The notes: generated by a model from the letters alone, not told the origin. Positions 9,904 to 19,113 are shown, numbered from the stretch's first letter. The stretch is 64,000 nt of DNA from Alphaproteobacteria bacterium (GCA_028281325.1 JANQKC010000009.1:186001-250000); one strand, 5' to 3'. Program-made: numbers and translations.

Positions 9904-11241
9904 ATGGCACCCGACGCCCTTCTGCATCCGGACTTCAAGGATATGCCTTATTGGTGGGAGGCCGCCGCGCCAACGGCCCTGGATAACGCCGACCCGCCGG
10001 CCCATGCGGATGTGTTGATCGTCGGCGGCGGCTATGCCGGCCTGAGCGCCGCGCTGGAACTGGCCCGCGCGGGCCGCAGCGTCGTCGTCGCGGAGGCCGC
10101 GCTGTTCGGCAACGGGGCCAGCTCGCGGAACGGCGGCGGGGTCAGCGCCGGGGTGAACCTGGGCAAAGGCATTGCAGGCGGGTCGAGCAAGACCGGCGCG
10201 CAATCGGAAATCGCGAAACGTCTCGACGCGCTGATGCGGGAAAGCCGCGCCGCCTTCGATTTGGTCGGCACGTTGGTGGAACGCGAGAAGATCGACTGCC
10301 ATTACGAAAAACGCGGGCGCCTCGTCGGCGCCTATACGCCGAAACACTTTGCCGGCTTCGAGGCGAAGGCCGAAGCGCTCAACCGGCTCTGCGACGCCGG
10401 GGCCAAGCTCCTGCCGCGCGACCGGCTGCGCGAGGAGATGGCGAGCGATTTCTATCACGGCGGCATGACGATCGAGCAAGCGGCGAAGATCCACCCGTCG
10501 CTTTATCACAAAGGCCTGCTGGACGCCTGCGGCCGCACCGGCGTGCATCTATGCGCGCATACCAAAGTTGAGGACGTTAGCGGCGGCCGCGGCGGGTTCA
10601 CCGTCACGACCTCCAAGGGGACGGTGCAATGCGCCGAGACGATGATCGCAACGAACGGATACACGGGACCGCTAACACCCGACCTGCGGAAATCGCTGGT
10701 GCCCGCGACCTCGCATATCATCGTGACCGAGGAACTGCCCGACGACTTGGCGCAAAGCCTGATCCCCAACGGCCGTACGATCTCGGAGACGCCGCGCGTG
10801 CTCTGCTACTACCGCATGACGCCGGACGGCAAACGCATGATGTTCGGCGGCCGCGCCCGTTTCACCGATGTCGACCCGAAACGGCGCGCCAAGCTGATGC
10901 ACGCCATGATGACCGAACGTTTCCCGCAGCTGAAGGACGTTCGGGTAACGCATTCCTGGACCGGCTTCGTCGCCTTCACCTACGACTATCTGCCGCATCT
11001 CGGCCGCTACAAAGACATGCACTACTGCCTCGGCTGCAACGGCAGCGGCGTCGCGATGATGACCTATCTCGGCAACCTGGTGGCGCGGCGCATCCTGCAG
11101 AACGACGAATTGGACAGCGCTTTCGTCGGCCTCGACATGCCGAAGGTGCCGGTCCCCGGCTACACCGGCAATCCCTGGTTCCTGCCGATCATCGGCGGCT
11201 GGTACCGCTTTCTCGACCGGCTGGACCGGATGCGGGCATAG
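9904..11241 (+). CDS. FAD-dependent oxidoreductase, gamma-glutamylputrescine oxidase-like
   Basis: 445 residues of the DAO family. After an N-terminal PYWWEAA segment it has the FAD motif VLIVGGGYAGLSAALELA and the SSRNGGGVSAG loop near the flavin. The C-terminus has GCNGSGVAMMTYLG, matching PuuB/OrdL-type oxidases, which oxidise the amino end of gamma-glutamyl-polyamines or similar compounds. The adjacent amidase could release the product, which fits a polyamine or amide catabolic operon; this is inference. The start lies 11 bp after the amidase stop. Confidence 0.88.
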   Translation: MAPDALLHPDFKDMPYWWEAAAPTALDNADPPAHADVLIVGGGYAGLSAALELARAGRSVVVAEAALFGNGASSRNGGGVSAGVNLGKGIAGGSSKTGAQSEIAKRLDALMRESRAAFDLVGTLVEREKIDCHYEKRGRLVGAYTPKHFAGFEAKAEALNRLCDAGAKLLPRDRLREEMASDFYHGGMTIEQAAKIHPSLYHKGLLDACGRTGVHLCAHTKVEDVSGGRGGFTVTTSKGTVQCAETMIATNGYTGPLTPDLRKSLVPATSHIIVTEELPDDLAQSLIPNGRTISETPRVLCYYRMTPDGKRMMFGGRARFTDVDPKRRAKLMHAMMTERFPQLKDVRVTHSWTGFVAFTYDYLPHLGRYKDMHYCLGCNGSGVAMMTYLGNLVARRILQNDELDSAFVGLDMPKVPVPGYTGNPWFLPIIGGWYRFLDRLDRMRA

Positions 11242-11245
11242 ACTT

Positions 11246-11683
11246 GTGACCGACCCATTGAACATCCGTATTGTCGACAACGACGACGATCTCGCTGCCT
11301 GCTTGGCCCTTCGTCGCGCCGTTTTCATCGACGAACAGGGCGTCTGCGAGGAATTGGAAGTCGATGGGCTCGACGGCGCCTGCAGGCATGTCCTCGCCAC
11401 GCGCGACAACGCCCCCATCGCCACCGCACGGGTTCGAATTCTGGATGAGGTCGCGAAAATCCAGCGGGTGTGCGTCCTTCCGGCCCATCGCGGCACGGGC
11501 ATCGGGGCGGCGGTGATGCGATTCATCCTGGCCGAGATCAAGGCGGACCCATCGGTTCATACCGCACAGCTTGGCGCGCAGATCGATGCGTTGGATTTCT
11601 ACCGTAAACTCGGATTCACGGCGATCGGCGAGGAATACATGGAAGCCGGCATCCGTCACCGGGACATGGAAACGCCGGTATAG
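11246..11683 (+). CDS. GNAT family N-acetyltransferase (ElaA/YjcF-like)
   Basis: 145 residues from a GTG at 11246, 4 bp after the upstream stop, so probably translationally coupled. It resembles the ElaA/YjcF group: RRAVFIDEQGVCEELEVDG near the N-terminus, the acetyl-CoA loop VLPAHRGTGIGAAVMRF, and the end LDFYRKLGFTAIGEEYMEAG ahead of a final H-R-D-M. The acceptor is unknown. It is the last gene of the amidase operon and converges with the nitroreductase-like gene with one base between stops. Confidence 0.85.
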   Translation: MTDPLNIRIVDNDDDLAACLALRRAVFIDEQGVCEELEVDGLDGACRHVLATRDNAPIATARVRILDEVAKIQRVCVLPAHRGTGIGAAVMRFILAEIKADPSVHTAQLGAQIDALDFYRKLGFTAIGEEYMEAGIRHRDMETPV

Positions 11684-11684
11684 C

Positions 11685-12764
11685 TCAAACGATCACGGCG
11701 TCCACGGACCGGCGCAGCGACTTCGGCATGACCGGGCCATAGCCGAACCGGACCACCAGGTTCGGCCGCCGGTCGCCGATGCCCAGCAGCGACTGCAAGG
11801 CGGGCCGAACGGCCGGCACCTCGACGGGCTGGTTGAGAAAGGCGTGCTTGAGTCCGTCGACCGTCGCCTGAAGGGCGAACCGCTGGTAGGCGCGACCGGC
11901 GTTGAACCAGCCTTCCCTGTCGTTCCGGGCGGCGACGAAGACCACGATCCCCGCCGACGACCGAATCTGCGTGGCGTATTTCTCGTTTTCGGCGTCCTTG
12001 TCGAGGAGCCAGTCGAAGAATCGACGGCCGACCCAAGTCGGTATGGTAGGGTTGCCCGACGACGCCGCATACACGCCGTCGCGCGCCGCCGCGGCCTCGT
12101 CGGGGTTGAACCGCACCCAATTCCGCAATTCGGCAACGAAAGCAGGATCGTCGAACTGGCGGCTGTTCCCATCGATGACGAGAGCAAGCATCGCTTCCAT
12201 TTGCTTATCGTCGGTAACGAAGAGGCCTTCCACGCCATAAGACGCGGCGGCCGCCGCCAAACGGCGCATCACGCCGGCCGGGACGGAACGGCCGTCATAG
12301 GCGACGCGGCTGCATTGGCGCGCCGGGATCGCCGCGAAAAGGTCGGTTTCGCCGCGCGCCGACGGTCGCATATCCACCCGGCCGTGGCCCTCCGGCGTAA
12401 ACCGCACCTCGCCGGACAGGCCGCGCGCCCGGGCGGCAAGGGTCAGGTTTTCCGCGGCGCAGCCCAGGCTGGCATAGAGATGATGGTCGTCAGGATCGAC
12501 GATAGGCGTGCGCCGCGCATGGTCCGGCAACACGACGATATCCTCTTGATGCGCGCGAAACCGCCAGGGCTGGCTGTTATGGCCGTTTGCCGCCAACGTG
12601 GCGTATCGGACCAAATCCCGCAGGCCGGGATCCGCCGGTAGCGGCTGCATCATCTCGTCCAGAACGGCCCTGTAGGCAGAGTCGGCATAACCGCATCCGC
12701 CGAGCGAAGCGCCTGCAAGCGCTGCGGCCGATGTTCCCAAGAAGGTTCGCCGACGGAGCGTCAT
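11685..12764 (-). CDS. Tat-exported nitroreductase-like (Acg family) protein
   Basis: 359 residues from the ATG at 12764, preceded by AGGGGA at good spacing. The N-terminus MTLRRRTFLGTSAAALAG is a twin-arginine signal, and the following LGGC resembles a lipobox, so it may be an anchored lipoprotein. The mature part has the nitroreductase/Acg landmark NGHNSQPWRF and a late segment LNQPVEVPAVRPALQSLLGIG. Acg relatives have a flavin-nitroreductase fold with a lidded pocket, and some lack redox activity. The frame is open further upstream, but the Tat motif and ribosome site fix the start. It is 10 bp downstream of the MmgE/PrpD gene. Confidence 0.85.
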   Translation of the reverse strand: MTLRRRTFLGTSAAALAGASLGGCGYADSAYRAVLDEMMQPLPADPGLRDLVRYATLAANGHNSQPWRFRAHQEDIVVLPDHARRTPIVDPDDHHLYASLGCAAENLTLAARARGLSGEVRFTPEGHGRVDMRPSARGETDLFAAIPARQCSRVAYDGRSVPAGVMRRLAAAAASYGVEGLFVTDDKQMEAMLALVIDGNSRQFDDPAFVAELRNWVRFNPDEAAAARDGVYAASSGNPTIPTWVGRRFFDWLLDKDAENEKYATQIRSSAGIVVFVAARNDREGWFNAGRAYQRFALQATVDGLKHAFLNQPVEVPAVRPALQSLLGIGDRRPNLVVRFGYGPVMPKSLRRSVDAVIV

Positions 12765-12774
12765 CCGATTTCCC

Positions 12775-14163
12775 CTATGACGCGCCGAGAAGCGCCGTGA
12801 CGGCGTCGGGCGTTCCGGTGGCGTCGAGCGCCATGACCGCCTCGGCGATGGCGTCAGCCCTGTTCGCGTCATAGACGCCACCGGCATTTTGGCGGAACTT
12901 TCCGAGCACGACATCGGCTGGAAGCGGACGTTTCTCCGATCCCAGGTGATACGGCTCGTACCGGGCGATCTCGCGGCCGTCGCGCAGGCGCACCCTTAAA
13001 CCGCCCGAGAAATACTGCGGGAACAGCGAGTCCGGATCGAGGTCATAGCGAATGCGCTCCCGCAACGCCCGGATTTTCGGATCATCCAAGGCGTCCGCCG
13101 TACATTCCGCCAACGTCATCCGCCCCCGCGCCAGCGCCGTCGCGGTCAGATGATAGATGCTGAAGATGCCCGCATGCTCGTTCGGGGGGTGCCGCCGCTC
13201 TTCATCGGGCTCGCAAAGCAACGGCACCTGGCGATCGTTGACGAGAACGGTGATCTCGTCCACATCCGCCGGCCGCACGCCGTCCTCCGTGTTCAGGCGG
13301 ATGGCGCAGTCGACGATGCTGTGCGCGTGATGCACCAAGGGGAACGGCTTGATCGCGACGACCCCGAATTCCCAGTCGCGGCCCAGTCCCTTCGTCATCG
13401 CGGCCCAATCGACGTCGGCCTCCGACCCGAACAGCATGGCGAACAGGCCGTGGCCGCCCTCGAAAGGCCGCCGGGTCCCCTTCACGCCTTCGGCCGCCAT
13501 CGCGGCCGATGTCAGCCCGGCGGCGGCGCTGAGACCCGCGTTGTACCGTTTCCCCCAAGCGCCTTCCTTAATGCCTTCCAACGATCCCGACATCATGGTC
13601 AGCGCGATCCCCTGCGCGCCGACCATCGCGTCCCGGTTCGCGCCCAACAGCTTGCATGCGGCCAATGCCGCGCCGAATCCGTTCAACAACCCCGACGGCG
13701 CATAACCGCGCTGCATGAACGCCTTACCGCCGACGCCCAGCCCAGTCCGCGCGCCGATCTCCATCGCGATCACATAGGCGGTCAGCAGGTCGCGTCCCGC
13801 CGCTCCCTCGCGCGCGCCCAACGCCAGGAGCATCGGCACCGCCCCGCCGGAGATGTGATTAAGGGTCGGGGTAAAGGTGTCGTCATAATCCAGCGTGTTG
13901 GCGAGACCGGCGTTGAAGACGGCCGCATCCCGCAGCCCGAGCGTTTCCGATTGCCCGAACGCGACCGATCCGTCGCCACCGTCGAGCCGCCGAAACGCCG
14001 CCAGACTCCGGACCGCGAAATCGGTCTGCGACGCGGCCAGCGCCACGCCGATCGTGTCGAGGATATGCAGCTTCGCCTTCTCGACCAGCGACGCCGGAAT
14101 GTCGTCGAAGCGAAGCGCCGCCGCGAAATCCGCGTAGCGTTCGGATATGGTGGGATCCGTCAT
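12775..14163 (-). CDS. MmgE/PrpD family protein
   Basis: 462 residues, the normal length for the family. Landmarks are the N-terminal LHILDTIGVALAAS, the helical TLDYDDTFTPTLNHISG segment, FEGGHGLF in the small domain and FPLVHHAHSIVD with the conserved His pair. Members include 2-methylcitrate dehydratase, cis-epoxysuccinate or iminodisuccinate-processing enzymes and itaconate-related enzymes. There are no other methylcitrate genes nearby, so a propionate role is unproven. It sits between the small alpha-beta barrel gene (32 bp upstream) and the nitroreductase-like gene, all on the minus strand. Confidence 0.9.
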   Translation of the reverse strand: MTDPTISERYADFAAALRFDDIPASLVEKAKLHILDTIGVALAASQTDFAVRSLAAFRRLDGGDGSVAFGQSETLGLRDAAVFNAGLANTLDYDDTFTPTLNHISGGAVPMLLALGAREGAAGRDLLTAYVIAMEIGARTGLGVGGKAFMQRGYAPSGLLNGFGAALAACKLLGANRDAMVGAQGIALTMMSGSLEGIKEGAWGKRYNAGLSAAAGLTSAAMAAEGVKGTRRPFEGGHGLFAMLFGSEADVDWAAMTKGLGRDWEFGVVAIKPFPLVHHAHSIVDCAIRLNTEDGVRPADVDEITVLVNDRQVPLLCEPDEERRHPPNEHAGIFSIYHLTATALARGRMTLAECTADALDDPKIRALRERIRYDLDPDSLFPQYFSGGLRVRLRDGREIARYEPYHLGSEKRPLPADVVLGKFRQNAGGVYDANRADAIAEAVMALDATGTPDAVTALLGAS

Positions 14164-14195
14164 CGGAATGCCGTGGTTTCAGGACCGCGGGGCGG

Positions 14196-14498
14196 CTACA
14201 TCTTGCGGAACACGCCGCGCCGCAGCGTGGAGATGTGTTTGCGCACGCCCATCCAGCCGGGCGTCGTCGCCTTCGCCTGCCACTCGTCGGATTCGGGGAG
14301 TTCCGGCGTCTCAATCTCGTAAATCGCGAGATAACGCAGCATGTCGGTGCCCGCCCGCTCCAATTCGTAGCGTTGCCCGCTGATCACGCCGGGCACGGTG
14401 AGCAGGCTCGGGACATGCTCGGAATCGTACAGCGTGTTGAATTCCGCATCGTGCTCCTCCGGCACGTCGATCTGCACGATCAGAATGTAATTGGACAT
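14196..14498 (-). CDS. Small dimeric alpha/beta-barrel protein (DUF4286/EthD-like)
   Basis: 100 residues starting at the ATG at 14498, 7 bases after AGGAG; the upstream extension of the frame has no ribosome site. MSNYILIVQIDVPEEHDAEFN and YDSEHVPSLLTVPGVISGQRY are typical of the ferredoxin-like dimeric alpha/beta barrels (DUF4286, EthD, ABM group), which bind or process small aromatic or lipophilic compounds. It is first in a minus-strand operon with MmgE/PrpD and the nitroreductase-like gene. The exact role is unknown. Confidence 0.8.
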   Translation of the reverse strand: MSNYILIVQIDVPEEHDAEFNTLYDSEHVPSLLTVPGVISGQRYELERAGTDMLRYLAIYEIETPELPESDEWQAKATTPGWMGVRKHISTLRRGVFRKM

Positions 14499-14765
14499 CG
14501 ATGGACTCCTCCCTCGCGTTGATGGCCGTTGCGGCAGTGTAGACCGTCTTTGCCCGCCGTTCACATGGCGCGCACCGACGATCACGCCTTCAGCGAACGA
14601 ACCCGCGCAAAAACCCGCGTTAAACAATCAGTAACCATAATCCTGTAAAAACAGCGTCAATAAATGTTGATGCAAGTCTTGCTTGTTTTCGGCATCGCTT
14701 GCGCCATATCTGCAGAATAAGGGGCACAGGGGGCCAGACCAACGCGACCGACCGCGGAGGATATG

Positions 14766-15878
14766 ATGGCCACGACGCAGAGACCCGTTACGGTGACGCA
14801 CGACGCCGCCGCGCCCGAAAACTGGACCAATCCCACGGGGACCGACGGCTTCGAATTCGTCGAATACACGGCGGAGGATACCGCCGCGCTGGGCGCGCTG
14901 TTCGAATCCATGGGGTTCGACGCGGTGGCGCGGCATCGGTCCAAGGACGTCACGCTTTACCGCCAGAACGACATCAATTTCATCGTCAACGCCGAACCCG
15001 AAAGCTTCGCGCAATCCTTCGCCCGCGTGCACGGACCGTCGGCCTGCGCCATGGGGTTCCGCGTGCGCAACGCGGCCAACGCCTATGAGCATCTGATCGC
15101 CGCCGGCGCAACGCCCCATCACGGCCGTGTCGGCCCGATGGAATTGAACATCCCGGCGATCAAGGGGATCGGCGACAGCGTGATCTATCTGGTCGACCGC
15201 TACCGCGAACAATCGATCTACGACGTGGACTTCGTGCCGACCGGCGGCGCCGCGCTGCGGACGCCGCACGGCGTCGGGCTGACCTATATCGACCACCTCA
15301 CCCACAACGTCTTTCAGGGCCGCATGGACCGATGGGCGGATTTCTACGAACGCCTCTTCAACTTCCGGCAGATCCGCTACTTCGATATCGAGGGCAAGCT
15401 GACCGGCCTCCACAGCCGCGCGATGACCAGCCCGTGCGGCAAGATCCGCATCCCGATCAACGAATCCGCCGACGATAAGTCGCAGATCGCGGAATACCTC
15501 GAAGCCTATAACGGCGAAGGCATCCAACACATCGCGCTCGGCACCGACGACATCCACGCGACCGTCGAAATGCTGCGCGAGCGCGGCATCGCCTTCATGG
15601 ACCCGCCGCCGGACGACTACTACGCCGCCGTCGACCATCGCCTGCCGGACCACGGCGAGGACCTGGACCGGTTGCAGCGGAACGCGATCCTGATCGATGG
15701 CGCGCCGACGCCGGACGGCGGCCGCCTGCTGCAGATCTTCACCCGCACCGTGATCGGGCCCATCTTCTTCGAGATCATCCAGCGGAAAGGCGACGAAGGC
15801 TTCGGCGAGGGCAATTTCCAGGCCTTGTTCGAGGCAATGGAACAAGACCAGATTCGCCGCGGCGAGTTATCCGCATGA
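14766..15878 (+). CDS. hppD: 4-hydroxyphenylpyruvate dioxygenase
   Basis: About 370 residues. It converts 4-hydroxyphenylpyruvate to homogentisate, the second step of tyrosine degradation. Two vicinal-oxygen-chelate domains are visible. The Fe(II) ligands are in YIDHLTHNV (His near 178), GEGIQHIALGT (His near 256) and FFEIIQRKG (Glu near 337), and the C-terminal helix GFGEGNFQALFEAME is conserved. Two ATGs are adjacent; the second has GGAGG at better spacing. The downstream genes phhA, hmgA and the fumarylacetoacetase complete most of the pathway. Confidence 0.97.
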   Translation: MATTQRPVTVTHDAAAPENWTNPTGTDGFEFVEYTAEDTAALGALFESMGFDAVARHRSKDVTLYRQNDINFIVNAEPESFAQSFARVHGPSACAMGFRVRNAANAYEHLIAAGATPHHGRVGPMELNIPAIKGIGDSVIYLVDRYREQSIYDVDFVPTGGAALRTPHGVGLTYIDHLTHNVFQGRMDRWADFYERLFNFRQIRYFDIEGKLTGLHSRAMTSPCGKIRIPINESADDKSQIAEYLEAYNGEGIQHIALGTDDIHATVEMLRERGIAFMDPPPDDYYAAVDHRLPDHGEDLDRLQRNAILIDGAPTPDGGRLLQIFTRTVIGPIFFEIIQRKGDEGFGEGNFQALFEAMEQDQIRRGELSA

Positions 15879-15926
15879 ACGCGGCCGCCAACAAACGCCG
15901 CGGGCAGGATGATCCTAGAAAATGGT

Positions 15927-15996
15927 GTCATTCCCGCGAAAGCGGGAATCCAGGCCATCGCAACGTCACATGGATTCCCGTGTGCACGGGAATGAC
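15927..15996. repeat. Palindromic interspersed repeat (paired hairpins)
   Basis: Two 26-base arms, 15927-15952 and 15971-15996, are inverted copies of each other except for about six central bases. Each arm is itself a hairpin (ATTCCCG paired with CGGGAAT). The sequence type, GTCATTCCCG...CGGGAATGAC, is a widespread bacterial interspersed palindromic element (REP/BIME-like). It lies in the 243-bp gap between hppD and phhA and may stabilise or attenuate the transcript. Confidence 0.85.
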
Positions 15997-16033
15997 GGCA
16001 GCGATGGAAGACACATGGCGGAATCAAACGAAT

Positions 16034-16112
16034 TCATCCTTCGACAAGCTCAGGATGAGGCCGCATCACAACCTCATGCTGAGCCTGTCGAAGCATGACG
16101 TTGTGATGCGGC
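16034..16112. repeat. Second palindromic repeat with interleaved inverted arms
   Basis: Segment A (16034-16058) contains TTCGACAAGCTCAGGA, and segment A' (16074-16098) is an imperfect inverted copy. Between and after them lie B (16060-16072) and B' (16100-16112), a perfect 13-base inverted pair starting GCCGCATCACAAC. The order is A-B-A'-B', so B/B' can enclose the A' hairpin. The TTCGACAAGCTCAGGA core is a common dispersed repeat in proteobacterial genomes. It ends 10 bases before the phhA start. Confidence 0.82.
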
Positions 16113-16121
16113 ACTAATCCG

Positions 16122-16952
16122 ATGAACGGGTCCGCTCTCACCGCTGCGACGACCCCGGCCGACGATTTCGTCGTCGAGCAGGGGTGGCACGCCTACAGCA
16201 ACCAGGAACACGCGCTGTGGCGGCACCTGTATGAGCGGCAGTCTGCCATCCTGCCGGGCCGGGCCTGCGACGCGTTTCTCGACGGGTTGCACCGGCTGGG
16301 CGTCGCGGCGGACGGTATCCCCGATTTCGAGCGCCTGTCCGACAGCCTCGAGGACGCGACCGGCTGGCGCGTCGTCGCGGTCGCGGGGCTGGTGCCGGAC
16401 GACGTGTTCTTCTGGCACCTCGCCAACCGCCGTTTCCCGGTGACGAACTGGATTCGCACGCCGCAGCAGATGGACTACCTGCAAGAGCCGGATGTCTTCC
16501 ACGACCTGTTCGGCCATGTGCCGATGCTCACCAATCCGGTTTTCGCCGACTACATGCAGGCCTATGGCCGGGGCGGATTGAAGGCGTTGCGGCTCGACGC
16601 GCTGCATTACCTCGCCCGGCTGTACTGGTACACGGTGGAGTTCGGCCTGATCAAAACGGCAGACGGGCTGCGCATTTACGGCTCCGGCATCGTGTCGTCG
16701 CATACGGAATCGGTCTACTGCCTGGAAGACCCGAAACCGAACCGGATCGGCTTCGACCTGCTGCGCATCATGCAGACCGATTACCGGATCGACGACCTGC
16801 AGGAGGTCTATTTCGTGATCGAGTCCTTCGACCAACTATTCGACGCGACCCGCCCGGACTTCACGCCCTACTACAACGACCTCCGGCGTCGGGACGATCT
16901 CACGCCGAAGACCGTTCTGGAAACCGATACGCTGATACCGGCCGGGACCTAG
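16122..16952 (+). CDS. phhA: Phenylalanine 4-monooxygenase
   Basis: 276 residues, the normal size of the single-domain bacterial enzyme that hydroxylates phenylalanine to tyrosine using tetrahydrobiopterin and O2. The iron-binding triad is visible as FHDLFGH (His near 127 and 132) and the Glu of YTVEFGL (near 173); the pterin region FPVTNWIRTPQQMDYLQEPD is also clear. No ribosome-binding site is obvious, and the palindromic repeat ends just upstream. No pterin carbinolamine dehydratase gene lies nearby. hmgA follows after 16 bp. Confidence 0.96.
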   Translation: MNGSALTAATTPADDFVVEQGWHAYSNQEHALWRHLYERQSAILPGRACDAFLDGLHRLGVAADGIPDFERLSDSLEDATGWRVVAVAGLVPDDVFFWHLANRRFPVTNWIRTPQQMDYLQEPDVFHDLFGHVPMLTNPVFADYMQAYGRGGLKALRLDALHYLARLYWYTVEFGLIKTADGLRIYGSGIVSSHTESVYCLEDPKPNRIGFDLLRIMQTDYRIDDLQEVYFVIESFDQLFDATRPDFTPYYNDLRRRDDLTPKTVLETDTLIPAGT

Positions 16953-16968
16953 GAGACAGGAGATTCCC

Positions 16969-18129
16969 ATGCGCAATTGGATCAACCTGCCGCGAAGCGA
17001 AGGCGTCACCTCGCGCCAGGCCCATGTGGACCTGCCCGAGGGAACCTACGAACGGGAGATGGGACGCGAGGGGTTCTTCGGCCCCGCGAGCCATATGTAT
17101 CACCGCCGGCCGCCGACCGGATGGACCGAGTGGGAAGGACCGCTGCGTCCCCGCGCGTTCGACCTAACCCGGCTCGATACGATGGCCAACAGCCCGTGGA
17201 ATGCCGCGACGGTGCTCCATAACCCGCATATGCGTTATCGCTATTGGCGCACCAGCGGCGCGATGAACGCCCTGGCGCGCAACGCGGACGGCGACGACCT
17301 GTTGTTCATCCACCATGGGTCCGGCGCATTGTTCTGCGACTACGGGCATCTGAGGATCGAAGCCGGCGACTACATCGTTCTGCCGCGCGGTACGCTGTGG
17401 CGTACCGAGTTCGAGGACGACGCCGCCGTCCTGCTGATCGAGGCCACCAACGGCGCGTACGGCCTGCCGGACAAGGGACTGGTCGGGCCGCATGCGATAT
17501 TCGACCCAGCGATGCTCGACACCCCGGTCCTCGACGAGACCTTCCGTGCCCAGCAAACGCCCGACGGGCAGGAAGAGGTCTGGCGGATCGAGATCAAGCG
17601 CGCAGACGCGATTTCGACCGTGACATATCCCTACAACCCGTTGGACGCGGTCGGCTGGCACGGCAACCTGGCGCCGGTCCGCATCAACGTGCGGGACATC
17701 CGCGCGCTGGTCAGCCCGCGCTACCACCTGCCGCCCTCCGCGCACACCACCTTCGTCGCCGACCGGTTCGTGGTCTGCACCTTCGTGCCGCGGCCGATCG
17801 AGTCCGACCCGGACGCGCTGAAGATTCCCTTCTTCCACAACAACGACGACTATGACGAAGTGATCTTCTATCACCGCGGCGACTTCTTCAGCCGCGACGA
17901 TATCGACCCCGGCATGGTGACCTTCCATCCGGCCGGCTTCACCCACGGCCCGCATCCCGGCGCGTTGCAAGGCATGCTGACGGCCCGCAAGGCCGAGACC
18001 GACGAGTATGCGGTGATGGTGGATACGCGCGACGCGTTGACGGTCGGCGACCTGCCGGCAGGAGTGGAGAATTCGGACTACGTCATGTCGTGGCGGCCGC
18101 GCTCCGAGAAAGCGGCGGCGGCGGACTAG
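16969..18129 (+). CDS. hmgA: Homogentisate 1,2-dioxygenase
   Basis: 386 residues. It opens the homogentisate ring to maleylacetoacetate. The protein is shorter than the roughly 430-residue classic enzyme but keeps the cupin core. The iron site is suggested by FFHNNDDYDEV (His plus acidic residue) and by FTHGPHPGA near the C-terminus; the N-terminus has SHMYHRRPPTGW. An AGGAG ribosome site precedes the ATG. The gene sits directly between phhA and the fumarylacetoacetase, which supports the assignment although the subfamily is the short type. Confidence 0.9.
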   Translation: MRNWINLPRSEGVTSRQAHVDLPEGTYEREMGREGFFGPASHMYHRRPPTGWTEWEGPLRPRAFDLTRLDTMANSPWNAATVLHNPHMRYRYWRTSGAMNALARNADGDDLLFIHHGSGALFCDYGHLRIEAGDYIVLPRGTLWRTEFEDDAAVLLIEATNGAYGLPDKGLVGPHAIFDPAMLDTPVLDETFRAQQTPDGQEEVWRIEIKRADAISTVTYPYNPLDAVGWHGNLAPVRINVRDIRALVSPRYHLPPSAHTTFVADRFVVCTFVPRPIESDPDALKIPFFHNNDDYDEVIFYHRGDFFSRDDIDPGMVTFHPAGFTHGPHPGALQGMLTARKAETDEYAVMVDTRDALTVGDLPAGVENSDYVMSWRPRSEKAAAAD

Positions 18130-18132
18130 GCG

Positions 18133-19113
18133 ATGAAGCTCGCCACCCTGAAGGACGGGACACGCGACGGCCGCTTGGTCGTGGTCGATGACGCGCTCGA
18201 ACGCTGCACCCCGGCGACCGGCATCGCCGCGACCTTGCAGGCGGCGCTCGATGACTGGGCAACGGCCGAACCCGCCTTGCAAACCCTCGCGGAACGGCTG
18301 AACGGCGGCGGGATCGGCAACGCGGACCCGTTCAGCGGCGCGATCTGCGACTCCCCCCTGCCCCGCGCCTATCAATTCGCCGACGGCTCCGCCTTCCTCA
18401 ACCACATGGAACTGGTGCGGAAAGCGCGCGGCGCGGACATGCCGGAGAGCCTGTATACCGACCCGCTGATGTATCAGGGCCTGTCCGACGGATTCCTCGG
18501 CCCTTGCGACGACATCGCCTTGGCGGACGAGGCCTGGGGGATCGACTTCGAGGCGGAGATCGCCGTCATCGTGGACGACGTGCCGATGGGCGTGTCGCCG
18601 GACCGGGCAAGCGTCCATATCAAGCTGATCATGCTGTGCAACGACGTGAGCCTGCGCGCCCTCGTGCCGGGCGAAATCGGCAAGGGCTTCGGATTCTTTC
18701 AGAGCAAACCGGCCAGCGCGTTCTCGCCCGTGGCCGTCACCCCCGCCGCGCTCGGCGACGCCTGGGACAACGCCCGGCTGCACCTGCCGCTGCGGAGTTT
18801 CGTGAACGACGCCGAAGTCGGGCATCCCGATGGCGGCACCGACATGACCTTCGGCTTCGACGCGTTGATCGCCCACGCCGCCCGCACCCGGCGGCTGGGG
18901 GCGGGGACGATCATCGGGTCCGGCACGGTGTCGAACAAGGACCGCGCCGCCGGCTCCTCCTGCCTCGCGGAACTCCGCATGATCGAAACGCTGGAACATG
19001 GCGAGCCGCGCACGCCCTTCCTCAAACACGACGACCGTGTTCGTATCGAGATGCGGGATGCGGGCGGCGCATCGGTCTTCGGCGCGATCGATCAACGCAT
19101 CGTGACGGCCTAG
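18133..19113 (+). CDS. Fumarylacetoacetase (FAH family hydrolase)
   Basis: 326 residues. It cleaves fumarylacetoacetate to fumarate and acetoacetate, the last step of tyrosine degradation. The FAH metal-binding acidic residues lie in the segment ending DFEAEIAVIVDDVPMG, followed by IMLCNDVSLR and the late SGTVSNKD-AAGSSCLAE region. It starts 3 bp after hmgA and so is in the same operon. Maleylacetoacetate isomerase, which would supply its substrate, is not in the window; the isomerase may be elsewhere or the step may be done another way. Confidence 0.92.
   Translation: MKLATLKDGTRDGRLVVVDDALERCTPATGIAATLQAALDDWATAEPALQTLAERLNGGGIGNADPFSGAICDSPLPRAYQFADGSAFLNHMELVRKARGADMPESLYTDPLMYQGLSDGFLGPCDDIALADEAWGIDFEAEIAVIVDDVPMGVSPDRASVHIKLIMLCNDVSLRALVPGEIGKGFGFFQSKPASAFSPVAVTPAALGDAWDNARLHLPLRSFVNDAEVGHPDGGTDMTFGFDALIAHAARTRRLGAGTIIGSGTVSNKDRAAGSSCLAELRMIETLEHGEPRTPFLKHDDRVRIEMRDAGGASVFGAIDQRIVTA

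Noticed and set aside
14628-15845. A 405-codon antisense frame across hppD
   Set aside because: It overlaps a clear dioxygenase gene and has no recognisable product.
16034-16112. Riboswitch or pseudoknot RNA
   Set aside because: The interleaved arms suggested a pseudoknot, but the arms match common dispersed repeats and no ligand-binding core is visible.
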